Made by a program: the position numbers and the translations under genes
In this document: piece after piece, positions 1-7,765 of the stretch
How positions within the stretch are numbered: the stretch's first letter is position 1
Layout of the letters: every line of letters starts with the position of its first letter
The notes under the pieces: model-generated
What the model saw: the letters and a program-made list of their open reading frames with translations, nothing else
Databases searched by the model: none
Told to the model about the DNA's origin: nothing
Source of the DNA: an uncultured Paracoccaceae bacterium
Lineage (GTDB): Bacteria; Pseudomonadota; Alphaproteobacteria; Rhodobacterales; Rhodobacteraceae
NCBI GenBank assembly: GCA_947497065.1
Contig: CANMEQ010000001.1
Coordinates: forward strand, 62,001-126,000
DNA: 64,000 nt
Reading direction: 5' to 3'

Positions 1-1
1 T

Positions 2-289
2 GAATTATATGGTCAAACCATTCGGGTGGACGGTGGACGGCTGATCAACGCTGAGGGCAATTTGGCGGGCGCGCATGTGACCCAAGCGGAAGGCGTGCGA
101 CGTTTGGTGAACACCGTGGGCGTGCCGCTGGCGCAGGCCTTGCGCATGGCCATCAGCGTGCCTGCGCAGGTGATCGGACGGCCTGATTTGATCACGCTGA
201 TTGGGCGCCGGATCGACGATTTGATAGTTCTTGACGATGCATTGGACGCGAAAGGATTGGACCTTAGCGGAGCCCCTCACGGGCAATGA
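2..289 (+). CDS. nagA: N-acetylglucosamine-6-phosphate deacetylase, C-terminal end (partial)
   Basis: Reading from base 2 gives an open frame that ends at a TGA at 287-289; the 5' part lies outside the window. The visible 95 residues contain VDGGRLINAEGNLAGAH followed by an Ala/Val-rich helix and a Pro-Ala-x-x-x-Gly-x-P ending, typical of the C-terminus of NagA (amidohydrolase superfamily), which deacetylates GlcNAc-6-P on the way to fructose-6-P. The Gly-Ser/Asn-Leu-Ala-Gly stretch corresponds to the active-site region of the family. It converges with the lipoprotein gene on the other strand and the two coding regions overlap by 26 bp. Family assignment rests on these motifs only, since the N-terminal metal ligands are not visible. 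Confidence 0.82.
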   Translation, partial: ELYGQTIRVDGGRLINAEGNLAGAHVTQAEGVRRLVNTVGVPLAQALRMAISVPAQVIGRPDLITLIGRRIDDLIVLDDALDAKGLDLSGAPHGQ

Positions 290-827
290 GTTCGGCAAGG
301 TCGAGGACCAACTGGCCGCGCGCGGTGGCGATGGCTGCAGGGCCGCCAAGCGGGTCGTAGGCCACGGTCAGGTCGAAGAGGCCAAAATCATCGTTGTCGC
401 CCTGATCGGAGCTGACGAAATACTGGCCTGACGCGCGGTATAGACCATCTGTGCGGGCGATGAAGCTTTCAAACCGGACTTCGAGTGAGGCATCGGGGTA
501 GTCTTCGAACGGCCAAGGTTCGGAGGCTACACGTTTGCCGGACAATTGCACGAGGTGGCGTGTCAGTTCGAGAGCGACGGCGCGTTCAGGCGTGTCGGCC
601 CACCGGACATCTGCATCGGTGAGCAGCAGGCCACCCGCGCCTTCGATGGCGATTTCGTCGGCGGCGGCATAGGCAGGCAGGGAGACGTCGCGTACTTCGA
701 CGGTGTTGAAGGCGATGGCGATCCGTTCGCTGGGTTGGGGGGCTGTAACCGAATACAGGTCTGCCGGTGTGCCGCAGGCTGCAAGCAGGCAGGACGCCGC
801 AAAGAGAGCAGGTTTTAGGATGGTCAT
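264..827 (-). CDS. pqiC: PqiC-like ABC-type transport auxiliary lipoprotein
   Basis: A 187-residue protein with a lipoprotein signal peptide: MTILK, a short hydrophobic stretch, then the lipobox LLAAC with the lipidated Cys at about residue 18. The body fits the PqiC/YmbA family (DUF330), outer-membrane lipoproteins that work with the MCE protein PqiB and the membrane protein PqiA in moving lipids across the periplasm. It starts one base after the stop of pqiB, so it is the last gene of the pqiA-pqiA-pqiB-pqiC operon on the minus strand. Its 3' end overlaps the end of nagA. Membership in the operon supports the call; substrate is inferred from the family. Confidence 0.85.
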   Translation of the reverse strand: MTILKPALFAASCLLAACGTPADLYSVTAPQPSERIAIAFNTVEVRDVSLPAYAAADEIAIEGAGGLLLTDADVRWADTPERAVALELTRHLVQLSGKRVASEPWPFEDYPDASLEVRFESFIARTDGLYRASGQYFVSSDQGDNDDFGLFDLTVAYDPLGGPAAIATARGQLVLDLAELIAREGLR

Positions 828-828
828 G

Positions 829-2913
829 TTATCGTCCCCGAATAAGTGCGTCTGGATTACGTTCTAGCATCCGCGCCAAAGATTCCAGTGCATCTGCGGC
901 GCTGGAGATGTCGCGCAGGGCGGTTTGGGCTTCGCGGCTAAGGGTTTGGCCCTGATTGTAGCCCGCGATGGTTTGTCCGGCTTGATCGAGCACGGCCCGC
1001 ATGCGGGCGGCAAGGGCGGGCAAATCGCCAGTGGCGGCGGCCACGGCATCTGCAGCGTCACGGGCGGAACCCAGTGTTGCGTTGATGTTGGTCACGGCGC
1101 CGCCTTCGCGCAGCTCGGTCAGGGTGGCGTTGATTTCAGCCAGCGCTGCGCCGAGGTCTTCAGGGAGGGCGCGCGCGGAGGGTTGATCAAGGATGCTGGT
1201 GGTGGCGGCGAGAAGATCTGTCAGCTCTGCGGAGAGCGCCTCGAGGGGGACGGCCTCTGCTTTGGCGGCTACAGCTGTGATCTGGTCGAGCAACGCAGGC
1301 AAGCCATCGACGGAGGCGCTAACGGTGTCGGCGGCGGTTGCAGCAGAGAGCAGGGCGGTGTCGAGGCTGGCGAGCAATTGCGCCTGTTCGATATCTGCCA
1401 GCAGGGTTTCAAAGCGGGTAACGCCTGAGTTCAGGTTGACCAGCAACATTTGCGCATCATCGGAGCCGACGATGCCGCTGATGTCGCCCACGAGGGCGCG
1501 CAGATCGGCGGGGGTTTGTTGCAGGTCTTCGTTTGCGATCAGGGCTTCTGCGCTGTCGAGGAAGTCGATCGCGGAGGTGAGCAGGTCTTCGATGGGCAGG
1601 TTATTGACCCGGTTGATCACACCTTCGACGGTGGCGGCTGCATCTGCGATGTCGCTTTCGACCGTTGGCAGGATCGGCATGCCACCGTTGCTGGTGACGA
1701 GGGTTGCGGGGGCAGCATCATCGGCTTGGACGAGATCGATTTTCAGGCCGCCTGTGAGAAGGCTCGCGTTTGCGAGTTGGGCGCGCAGTCCGGTTGCGAC
1801 ACGGTCTTCGAGGAAGGTGAGCGCGCCTTCTGGGGTTACGTCGTCTTGCAGGCCCAAGCGTGCAGGTTGGATGGCGAGAACCACGGTCAGACGCACGCGG
1901 CTGTCCCCGAATTCTTCTTCGTCGATCACGCCGAGGACAGATTGCACTTCGCCGATTTGCAGTCCGTTGATTTCAACGGGCGCATCCACAGTGAGGCCTG
2001 AGATGTTTTCATCGAAGACCACGCGGACCTGCAGGGTTTCGACTTCGGTTTCCGTAAATAGGCTGTTGCGGGCTTGGGTTTCGGCGAGGTGAACGTCGAA
2101 CACGTGGCCATCGTTGATGCGACGGCCACCTGACACGAAGGTGTCAAAGGTCACACCGCCGCCCAGTAGGGTCGCGATTGAGGAGAAATCCAATTCGGCG
2201 CCGCTGGGGCCTACGGAGAACGAGAAGCCAGCCGTGTCCCAGAAACGCGTTGCGCTGGAAATGAGGCGGTCGTGGGGTTCGTAGATGATCGCTTCGGCGA
2301 CGGCGAATTCGCCTTGCGGTGAGATGGAGGCTTTGCCGATGCGGCCCACTTCGATGCCGCGAAAGGTGATTGGGCTGTTGTCTGTCATGCTGCCGCCTGG
2401 CGTGGTGCGCAGTACGATTTCGAGGCCGGATTGGCCTGCGCGAAACAGCGGCGGGTCTTGGAGGCCGGTGAAGCTGCTCAGCGGCGCACCTGCGTCGGCG
2501 TCCCACGAGCCTTCGATGTAGACACCGGAGAGCACTGTATCGAGGCCGGTGACGCCTTGGGCGGAAATCTCGGGCTCGACGATCCAGAAGCTGGCGGAGC
2601 TATCGATGAAGGCCCCGATGGATTTATCGACGCGCACATGGGCAATCACATGGGTTAGGTCGTCGGAGAATGCGACGTCTTCGACCAAGCCCACGGTAAC
2701 ATCACGGTAGCGCAATTCGGTTTCGCCTTCGGCGATGCCTGCACCGTTCTCGAAGCTGATTTCGATGAGCGGTCCACGGTCGTTATAGCTTTGCCATGCC
2801 ACGGCGAGGGCCGCGATGAGGGCAATCAGCGGAATGATCCAGACAACAGAGAGACGGCCAATGCCACTGGCACGGGATGGTTCGACCGGAAGTGAGGGGG
2901 GCGTTTGGTTCAT
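829..2913 (-). CDS. pqiB: PqiB-like MCE-domain intermembrane transport protein
   Basis: 694 residues. A single N-terminal membrane helix (about residues 24-42, rich in Ile, Ala, Leu) anchors it in the inner membrane. Three MCE domains follow in order, starting near residues 48, 163 and 290, each with the pattern hydrophobic-strand, Gly, x, R/I-G-x-x-x-G-x-V/I (for example RYRDVTVGLVEDV and FRGIEVGRIGKA). The long C-terminal part (about 430-680) is Ala/Leu/Asp-rich and predicted helical, as in the PqiB needle that spans the periplasm. The start overlaps the stop of the upstream pqiA half by ATGA, showing translational coupling. The family carries phospholipids or related lipids between the two membranes. 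Confidence 0.92.
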   Translation of the reverse strand: MNQTPPSLPVEPSRASGIGRLSVVWIIPLIALIAALAVAWQSYNDRGPLIEISFENGAGIAEGETELRYRDVTVGLVEDVAFSDDLTHVIAHVRVDKSIGAFIDSSASFWIVEPEISAQGVTGLDTVLSGVYIEGSWDADAGAPLSSFTGLQDPPLFRAGQSGLEIVLRTTPGGSMTDNSPITFRGIEVGRIGKASISPQGEFAVAEAIIYEPHDRLISSATRFWDTAGFSFSVGPSGAELDFSSIATLLGGGVTFDTFVSGGRRINDGHVFDVHLAETQARNSLFTETEVETLQVRVVFDENISGLTVDAPVEINGLQIGEVQSVLGVIDEEEFGDSRVRLTVVLAIQPARLGLQDDVTPEGALTFLEDRVATGLRAQLANASLLTGGLKIDLVQADDAAPATLVTSNGGMPILPTVESDIADAAATVEGVINRVNNLPIEDLLTSAIDFLDSAEALIANEDLQQTPADLRALVGDISGIVGSDDAQMLLVNLNSGVTRFETLLADIEQAQLLASLDTALLSAATAADTVSASVDGLPALLDQITAVAAKAEAVPLEALSAELTDLLAATTSILDQPSARALPEDLGAALAEINATLTELREGGAVTNINATLGSARDAADAVAAATGDLPALAARMRAVLDQAGQTIAGYNQGQTLSREAQTALRDISSAADALESLARMLERNPDALIRGR

Positions 2914-3596
2914 TTTTGTGGTGTTGCCTTTTGTGTGGGGCTGTCCGTGGTTGAGCGGGATACGCGGGCTTGTGCATCCCAGATCAACCGGCTGTCAAAT
3001 GCCTGAGCCGATAACATGGTGAAAATAACAGATAATGCAAAGAACAAACTGGCGGTGCCGGGGGTGATGGAGGCCAGTGCATTGAGCTGGACGAGCGATG
3101 ACATGATGGCCACCACAAATATATCGATCATCGACCAGCGGCCAATGTATTCGACGATTTCAAAGAGCACTTGCCTGTGGTGTGCGGAAATGCGCGAGGC
3201 GCGCCGAACCGAGATGGCCAGAAAGGCGATAGCGATGAATTTGGCCACGGGGATTACCACTGAGGCAAACAGGATGATCGAGGCCACGCCCCAAGAGCCG
3301 TGATGGGCCAGCTCGACCGCGCCGCCGACGATTGTGCTTTCGTCGACATGCATCAGCGTGCGGGTACTGAGCATGGGATACATGTTTGCGGGGATGTAGC
3401 ACATAATACCCACAAGCCACAGGGCCCAGACCCGTTGTAGGCTGGTGGTGTCGCGCGAGTTGATGTGATGACCGCAGCGGCCGCAGATCTGCGTCTCGCC
3501 GGGCCAGACACGGCTACACCTGCGGCAGGTGACGAGACCCATTTTGCGGGCGGTTGTTATGTCTGTGTTGTGTCCAGCGCGTTCCATACCGACCAT
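2910..3596 (-). CDS. pqiA: PqiA-like membrane protein, second half
   Basis: 228 residues. Near the N-terminus is a rubredoxin-like zinc ribbon, CRRC...CGRC, followed by four hydrophobic segments, matching one of the two repeated domains of PqiA. In E. coli PqiA is one protein of about 417 residues with two such domains; here the domains are two genes. The first half ends at 3557, so with the longest start this frame overlaps it by 40 bp. Alternative starts at 3587 (MERAGHN) or 3542 (MGLVTC) are possible because no strong ribosome site marks any of them. It acts in the inner membrane as partner of PqiB. Confidence 0.85.
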   Translation of the reverse strand: MVGMERAGHNTDITTARKMGLVTCRRCSRVWPGETQICGRCGHHINSRDTTSLQRVWALWLVGIMCYIPANMYPMLSTRTLMHVDESTIVGGAVELAHHGSWGVASIILFASVVIPVAKFIAIAFLAISVRRASRISAHHRQVLFEIVEYIGRWSMIDIFVVAIMSSLVQLNALASITPGTASLFFALSVIFTMLSAQAFDSRLIWDAQARVSRSTTDSPTQKATPQK

Positions 3597-4195
3597 CTAC
3601 ATAAAAGTCTGTCCTGAAGGACAATCAAAAACACCAAACCGGAGAACATCCAGAAGGCAGGACCAAATTCGACATCTGCGAGATCCGTGATTTTTACCAA
3701 GGCCACGGCACATCCAAGGGCAAAGATTTCCGCCATGGACCAGGGCCTGAGGGCTTCGGACAGGCGGAAGGCGCGGGTGGCACCGCGTGCTGGGGGGCGA
3801 TCGTTAACCAAGGGGATGAGGACATAGAGCGACAAGAGCACGCGTAAGAACGGGATGAAGACAATCAGCGCGGCCGTGGCGAAGGATAAAAACACCAAAA
3901 TCCCATCGGTGAAGACAAGTGCGGCCTGTAGGATAGAGACCGAATTGCTGCGCCCGCCTGCATTGATGGTGAGGAAAGGAAAGACGGTGGCCGCCACGAT
4001 GAGGACCGCAATGCTGAGGGAGAGGGCAATGATCTGTTTGCCTGCCTTGCGGCGCGGCGAAATGAGGCGGGTGCCGCACCGTGGGCAATTGGCGATTTGG
4101 CCAAACTCGGGTGCGTCTAGCGTATAGACCGCATCACATTGGGGGCAGCCGATCAGGCTTGTGTAATCCAGCGGTTTGGGTGCGGGTGCGGTCAT
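3557..4195 (-). CDS. pqiA: PqiA-like membrane protein, first half
   Basis: 212 residues with a zinc ribbon CPQC...CPRC at residues 18-40 and then four predicted membrane helices, the same architecture as its downstream neighbour, so the pair together makes the usual two-domain PqiA. It is the first gene of the pqi operon; the region 4196-4321 separates it from the divergent LysR regulator and must hold both promoters. Both frames look intact, with conserved ribbons and helices, so the split appears to be gene fission rather than decay. PqiA is an inner-membrane component of an MCE lipid transport system. Confidence 0.85.
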   Translation of the reverse strand: MTAPAPKPLDYTSLIGCPQCDAVYTLDAPEFGQIANCPRCGTRLISPRRKAGKQIIALSLSIAVLIVAATVFPFLTINAGGRSNSVSILQAALVFTDGILVFLSFATAALIVFIPFLRVLLSLYVLIPLVNDRPPARGATRAFRLSEALRPWSMAEIFALGCAVALVKITDLADVEFGPAFWMFSGLVFLIVLQDRLLCRWSVWNALDTTQT

Positions 4196-4289
4196 AGGGT
4201 TGGTTAATCACATCCATGGGCCGAGGAACAGTGTAGCGGCGGGTAAAGGCGCGGTACAACCCAACTATGATTGTCGGGTATTGGTTCCC

Positions 4290-4310
4290 TTGATAGGGTT
4301 TCGCTATCGA
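4290..4310. promoter_or_regulatory. Candidate LysR operator upstream of the regulator
   Basis: TTGATAG, seven bases, CTATCGA: an interrupted inverted repeat with one mismatch. It has the same arms and the same 7-bp spacer as the repeat in front of fdsG at 5208-5230. LysR-type regulators bind such T-N11-A dyads, so it is probably an autoregulatory site just before the LysR start at 4322. Confidence 0.6.
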
Positions 4311-4321
4311 AAGGTGAATTT

Positions 4322-5212
4322 ATGATCGATAAGTTGGAAATGTTTATCGCGTTGGCGCGGGAAGAGCACTTCGGTCGTGCAGCTACGGCCCAAGGGGTGA
4401 CGCAGCCCACATTGTCTGCTGCGATCAAACAACTTGAAGACCAGCTTGGCGTTATGCTGGTTTGGCGCGGATCGCGGTACCGCGGGTTGACGCCTGAGGG
4501 CCAGCGCGCGCTGGATTGGGCACGGCGCATTGTGGGGGACGCACGGGCGTTGCGCCAAGAAATGCGGGTTGCGCGAGAAGGTTTGTCGGGGGACTTGCGA
4601 TTGGCGGTGATCCCGACGGCGCTGACGGTGGTGTCTGAGCTGACAGCTGGGTTCGGTGAGGCTCATCCGAATGTGCGCTTCACCGTGCAGTCCAAAACAT
4701 CATCGGATATTTTGAAGATGGTTGAAAACCTAGAGATCGACGCCGGGCTAACCTATCTAGACAATGAGCCTTTGGGGCGGGTGACGACCGTGCCGATCTA
4801 TTCGGAACGCTACGTGTTGGTGGCCCGCTCTGGGCATCCGCTGTTGGATGGCCCTGTGGCGTGGGGGGATCTGGCGGGCGTGCCGCTGTGTTTGCTGACG
4901 CCTGATATGCAGAACCGTCGGATTATCAATCAACATCTGTCGGAGGCCAGTGTTGAAGTTGCGCCCCAGATTGAATCAACCTCTGTGATCGTTTTGGTCA
5001 GTCACGTGTTGCACAGTGATTGGGCGACGATCCTGCCAGTGCGCGCGGCCGAGATTTTCCTGAAGGGGCCGGATTTGGGGGCGGTTCCGATTGTTGGGCC
5101 GGATGCGCGCCATGTTGTAGGTTTGGTCGCCCCGCACCGCGAACCGTTCACCCCGGTATTGGCCGCATTGTTAGAGAGAGCCAAAGCCATCGCTATTGAG
5201 CGGGAAGATTGA
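4322..5212 (+). CDS. LysR-family regulator, likely controlling formate dehydrogenase
   Basis: 296 residues from the ATG at 4322, which begins MIDKLEMF as LysR proteins usually do; a longer in-frame extension to 4271 uses a TTG and would run across the operator, so it is rejected. The N-terminal winged helix (about residues 3-60, ARAATAQGVTQPTLSAAIKQLE-type helix) is followed by a substrate-binding domain. It sits 87 bp upstream of fdsG in the same direction. In Cupriavidus and other bacteria a LysR protein called FdsR precedes the fds operon, so control by formate or a related signal is likely. The matching inverted repeats before its own start and before fdsG support both autoregulation and control of fds. 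Confidence 0.85.
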   Translation: MIDKLEMFIALAREEHFGRAATAQGVTQPTLSAAIKQLEDQLGVMLVWRGSRYRGLTPEGQRALDWARRIVGDARALRQEMRVAREGLSGDLRLAVIPTALTVVSELTAGFGEAHPNVRFTVQSKTSSDILKMVENLEIDAGLTYLDNEPLGRVTTVPIYSERYVLVARSGHPLLDGPVAWGDLAGVPLCLLTPDMQNRRIINQHLSEASVEVAPQIESTSVIVLVSHVLHSDWATILPVRAAEIFLKGPDLGAVPIVGPDARHVVGLVAPHREPFTPVLAALLERAKAIAIERED

Positions 5213-5230
5213 TAGGATTTTTCTATCAAT
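5208..5230. promoter_or_regulatory. Perfect inverted repeat before the fds operon, candidate LysR operator
   Basis: ATTGATAG, seven bases (GATTTTT), CTATCAAT: 8-bp perfect arms. It overlaps the stop codon of the LysR gene and lies about 70 bp before the fdsG start, a usual position for a LysR activator site. The related repeat at 4290-4310 has the same spacing. Confidence 0.65.
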
Positions 5231-5299
5231 AGACGGAATAACGATATTGATTTAGCGTTCAGATAGGCCGACAAAGTCGAACCACTTTGGAGGAACACA

Positions 5300-5779
5300 A
5301 TGCCCTGCGCGCAAACCCAGCAAACGATGGACGACATTTTGGCGCGGCATCGCACCTTAGAAGGGCCGTTGCTGCCTATTTTACATAGCGTTCAGGCGGA
5401 ATTCGGGTTTATCCCCGAAGATGTGGTTCAGATTATTGCAGATGCGTTGAACATCACGCGCGCCGAGGTGCATGGGGTTATAACATTTTATCATGATTTT
5501 CGCTCGGCCCCCGCTGGACGGCATGTGGTTAAGATTTGCCGTGCCGAGGCTTGTCAGGCGGTAGGTGGCACGGCGATTTCAGAGCGTGCGTTTGAAAAAT
5601 TGGGGATCGGGTGGCATGGGACCACGGCAAACGGGGCCGTCACGCTAGAGCCTGTCTATTGCTTGGGGCTGTGTGCGTGCGGGCCTGCAGCTATGGTCGA
5701 TGGCAAAGTGGTTGGGCGCGTTGATGCGACGAAGCTGGATAAACTCTTGGCTGTTGTTCAAACGGGAGCAGGCGCATGA
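5300..5779 (+). CDS. fdsG: NAD-dependent formate dehydrogenase gamma subunit (NuoE-like)
   Basis: 159 residues, a thioredoxin-fold [2Fe-2S] protein of the NuoE/HoxE family. The four cluster cysteines are visible in CRAEACQ (about residues 86-91) and CLGLCACG (about 127-133). In the soluble Fds complex it passes electrons from the catalytic subunit FdsA towards the flavin in FdsB. A good ribosome site (GGAGG at 5289-5293) precedes the ATG. The stop overlaps the start of fdsB by ATGA. Gene order G-B-A-C-D matches the fds operons of Rhodobacter and Cupriavidus. Confidence 0.93.
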   Translation: MPCAQTQQTMDDILARHRTLEGPLLPILHSVQAEFGFIPEDVVQIIADALNITRAEVHGVITFYHDFRSAPAGRHVVKICRAEACQAVGGTAISERAFEKLGIGWHGTTANGAVTLEPVYCLGLCACGPAAMVDGKVVGRVDATKLDKLLAVVQTGAGA

Positions 5780-7293
5780 AGATTTATGTACCGCTAGACA
5801 GTGCGGCCAAAGCGCTGGGCGCTGATGAGGTGGCGGACGCGATTGCAACAGAAGCGGCGCGCCGGGGTATGGATGTGGAAATCATTCGAAATGGAACCCG
5901 CGGTATGATTTGGCTGGAGCCGCTGGTGGAGGTGGAGACACCGCAGGGGCGTGTAGGCTACGGGCCGGTGGAGGCGGATGATGTGCCGCTTTTGTTGGAC
6001 GGAAAATTGGCCAGCCTTGGGTTGGTGGAGCAGCTGGACTGGATGAAGGGACAGACCCGTTTGACGTTTCAACGGTGTGGCGTGATTGATCCGTTGTCGT
6101 TGCAAGATTACGAGGCGCACGGTGGGCTGGTTGGGCTGCGCCGCGCGATCGGGATGCCGGCTGCGGACATTGTTGAAGAGGTCACGACATCGGGGTTGCG
6201 CGGTCGCGGCGGTGCGGGGTTCCCGACAGGGATCAAATGGAACACGGTTCTTGGGGCGGATGGGCCGCAAAAGTACATCGTGTGCAACGCTGATGAAGGG
6301 GACAGTGGCACATTCGCGGACCGCATGATCATGGAGGGTGACCCTTTCACACTGATTGAAGGGATGGTGATCGCTGGATTGGCGGTTGAGGCGACCAAGG
6401 GCTATGTTTATCTGCGGTCTGAATACCCGGATGCCATTGAAATTATGGAAAAAGCTGTGGTGTTGGCACGTGCCGCAGGCGTGTTGGGGCCGGATGTTTT
6501 GGGCTGTGGTCGCGCGTTTGATATGGAAATTCGCGTGGGCGCGGGGGCCTATGTGTGCGGTGAGGAAACATCCCTCCTGAATTCATTGGAAGGCAAGCGC
6601 GGCGTGGTCCGCGCCAAGCCGCCATTGCCCGCCTTGGAAGGATTTTTGGGCCGTCCGACAGTCGTGAACAATGTGATTTCGCTGGCGACGGTGCCGGTGA
6701 TTTTGGAGAAGGGCGCGCAGCACTACGCGGACTTTGGGCTGGGGCGTTCGAAGGGAACGATCCCCATTCAGATTGCGGGAAATGTGCGCCATGGCGGGCT
6801 CTATGAAACTGCGTTCGGGATGCCGCTGGGCGTTTTGGTAGATATTGTTGCAGGGGGCACCTTGTCTGGACGGCCTGTGAAGGCTGTGCAGGTGGGCGGG
6901 CCGCTGGGCGCCTACATGCCACGCGAGAAATTTGATACGCCCTTTGGGTACGAAGAATTCGACGGGCAGGGCGGGTTGATCGGCCACGCGGGCTTGGTCG
7001 TATTTGATGACACGGCGGACATGCGGGATATGGCACGGTTCGCGATGGAATTCTGCGCTGTTGAAAGTTGTGGCAAGTGCACGCCCTGCCGGATCGGGGC
7101 CGTGCGCGGGGTGGAAACGATTGACCGCATTGGGCAAGGCGACACAGACGCGATTGCGCTGTTGGAAGACCTGTGTGAGACGATGAAAGACGGATCGCTC
7201 TGCGCTTTGGGTGGGTTTACGCCCTATCCGGTCTTGTCAGCCCTGCATGGTTTCCCCCATGATTTCGACGTGAAGACAGAGGCGGCGGAATAA
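5776..7293 (+). CDS. fdsB: NAD-dependent formate dehydrogenase beta subunit (NuoF-like, FMN and NAD site)
   Basis: 505 residues. An N-terminal thioredoxin-like stretch of about 110 residues is followed by a NuoF-type domain with the FMN/NAD motifs GRGGAGFPTGIKW (near 147) and NADEGDSGTF, then GAYVCGEETSLL, and C-terminal [4Fe-4S] ligands ESCGKCTPCR. It takes electrons from formate oxidation and reduces NAD+. The gene overlaps fdsG by ATGA and is followed one base later by a small gene of unknown function, which is not part of the classical fdsGBACD set. Confidence 0.94.
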   Translation: MKIYVPLDSAAKALGADEVADAIATEAARRGMDVEIIRNGTRGMIWLEPLVEVETPQGRVGYGPVEADDVPLLLDGKLASLGLVEQLDWMKGQTRLTFQRCGVIDPLSLQDYEAHGGLVGLRRAIGMPAADIVEEVTTSGLRGRGGAGFPTGIKWNTVLGADGPQKYIVCNADEGDSGTFADRMIMEGDPFTLIEGMVIAGLAVEATKGYVYLRSEYPDAIEIMEKAVVLARAAGVLGPDVLGCGRAFDMEIRVGAGAYVCGEETSLLNSLEGKRGVVRAKPPLPALEGFLGRPTVVNNVISLATVPVILEKGAQHYADFGLGRSKGTIPIQIAGNVRHGGLYETAFGMPLGVLVDIVAGGTLSGRPVKAVQVGGPLGAYMPREKFDTPFGYEEFDGQGGLIGHAGLVVFDDTADMRDMARFAMEFCAVESCGKCTPCRIGAVRGVETIDRIGQGDTDAIALLEDLCETMKDGSLCALGGFTPYPVLSALHGFPHDFDVKTEAAE

Positions 7294-7294
7294 C

Positions 7295-7765
7295 ATGGAC
7301 GATGCAATGACACAGGACCCACAGGCCAGAACCGTTGAAGATCGGATGGTTTCGGCGGCGGAGACATTCGATTTGCCGCTGGGCGCTGTGCGTTGGTACG
7401 TCGAAGGTAAACATTACCATTTGGACCACGGGCCGCTGCATTTCGGGAAACGTTTTCGCGTGATGAAGGGCATTGCCTCGAATTTGGGTGATGCTTTGGT
7501 TGCAGGTCAGGATGTGCGGTTTGTGGGGGCGGAACATCCCAGCGGGACCGAGCTGGTGCTGTATTTCGAAAGCCCGAAATCAGATAAGATTGTTTTGCAT
7601 TTCGACCAGAACGCGCCCCAGCAACCAGACCGGACCCGGTATTTACGGGATGCGACGGCGCATTTCCGTCCGGTTTTGTTTGATTTTGCAGCGCGGCGGA
7701 AACGACTGGTCGCTGCACATGCGGTTCTATTTCATCTTCGCAGCCAACATGAGGCCCGCCTATGA
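7295..7765 (+). CDS. Unknown protein encoded inside the formate dehydrogenase operon
   Basis: 156 residues. I do not recognise a family. It contains no cysteine, so it is not an iron-sulfur subunit, has no signal peptide and no membrane segment, and is rich in His, Arg and Phe in its C-terminal half (RYLRDATAHFRPVLFDF). It starts one base after fdsB stops and its stop overlaps the fdsA start by ATGA, so it is translated as part of the operon. Codon use resembles the neighbours. Tight coupling between the beta and alpha subunit genes suggests a role in assembly, stability or regulation of the complex, but this is inference from position only. A second ATG five codons in is also possible. Confidence 0.75.
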   Translation: MDDAMTQDPQARTVEDRMVSAAETFDLPLGAVRWYVEGKHYHLDHGPLHFGKRFRVMKGIASNLGDALVAGQDVRFVGAEHPSGTELVLYFESPKSDKIVLHFDQNAPQQPDRTRYLRDATAHFRPVLFDFAARRKRLVAAHAVLFHLRSQHEARL

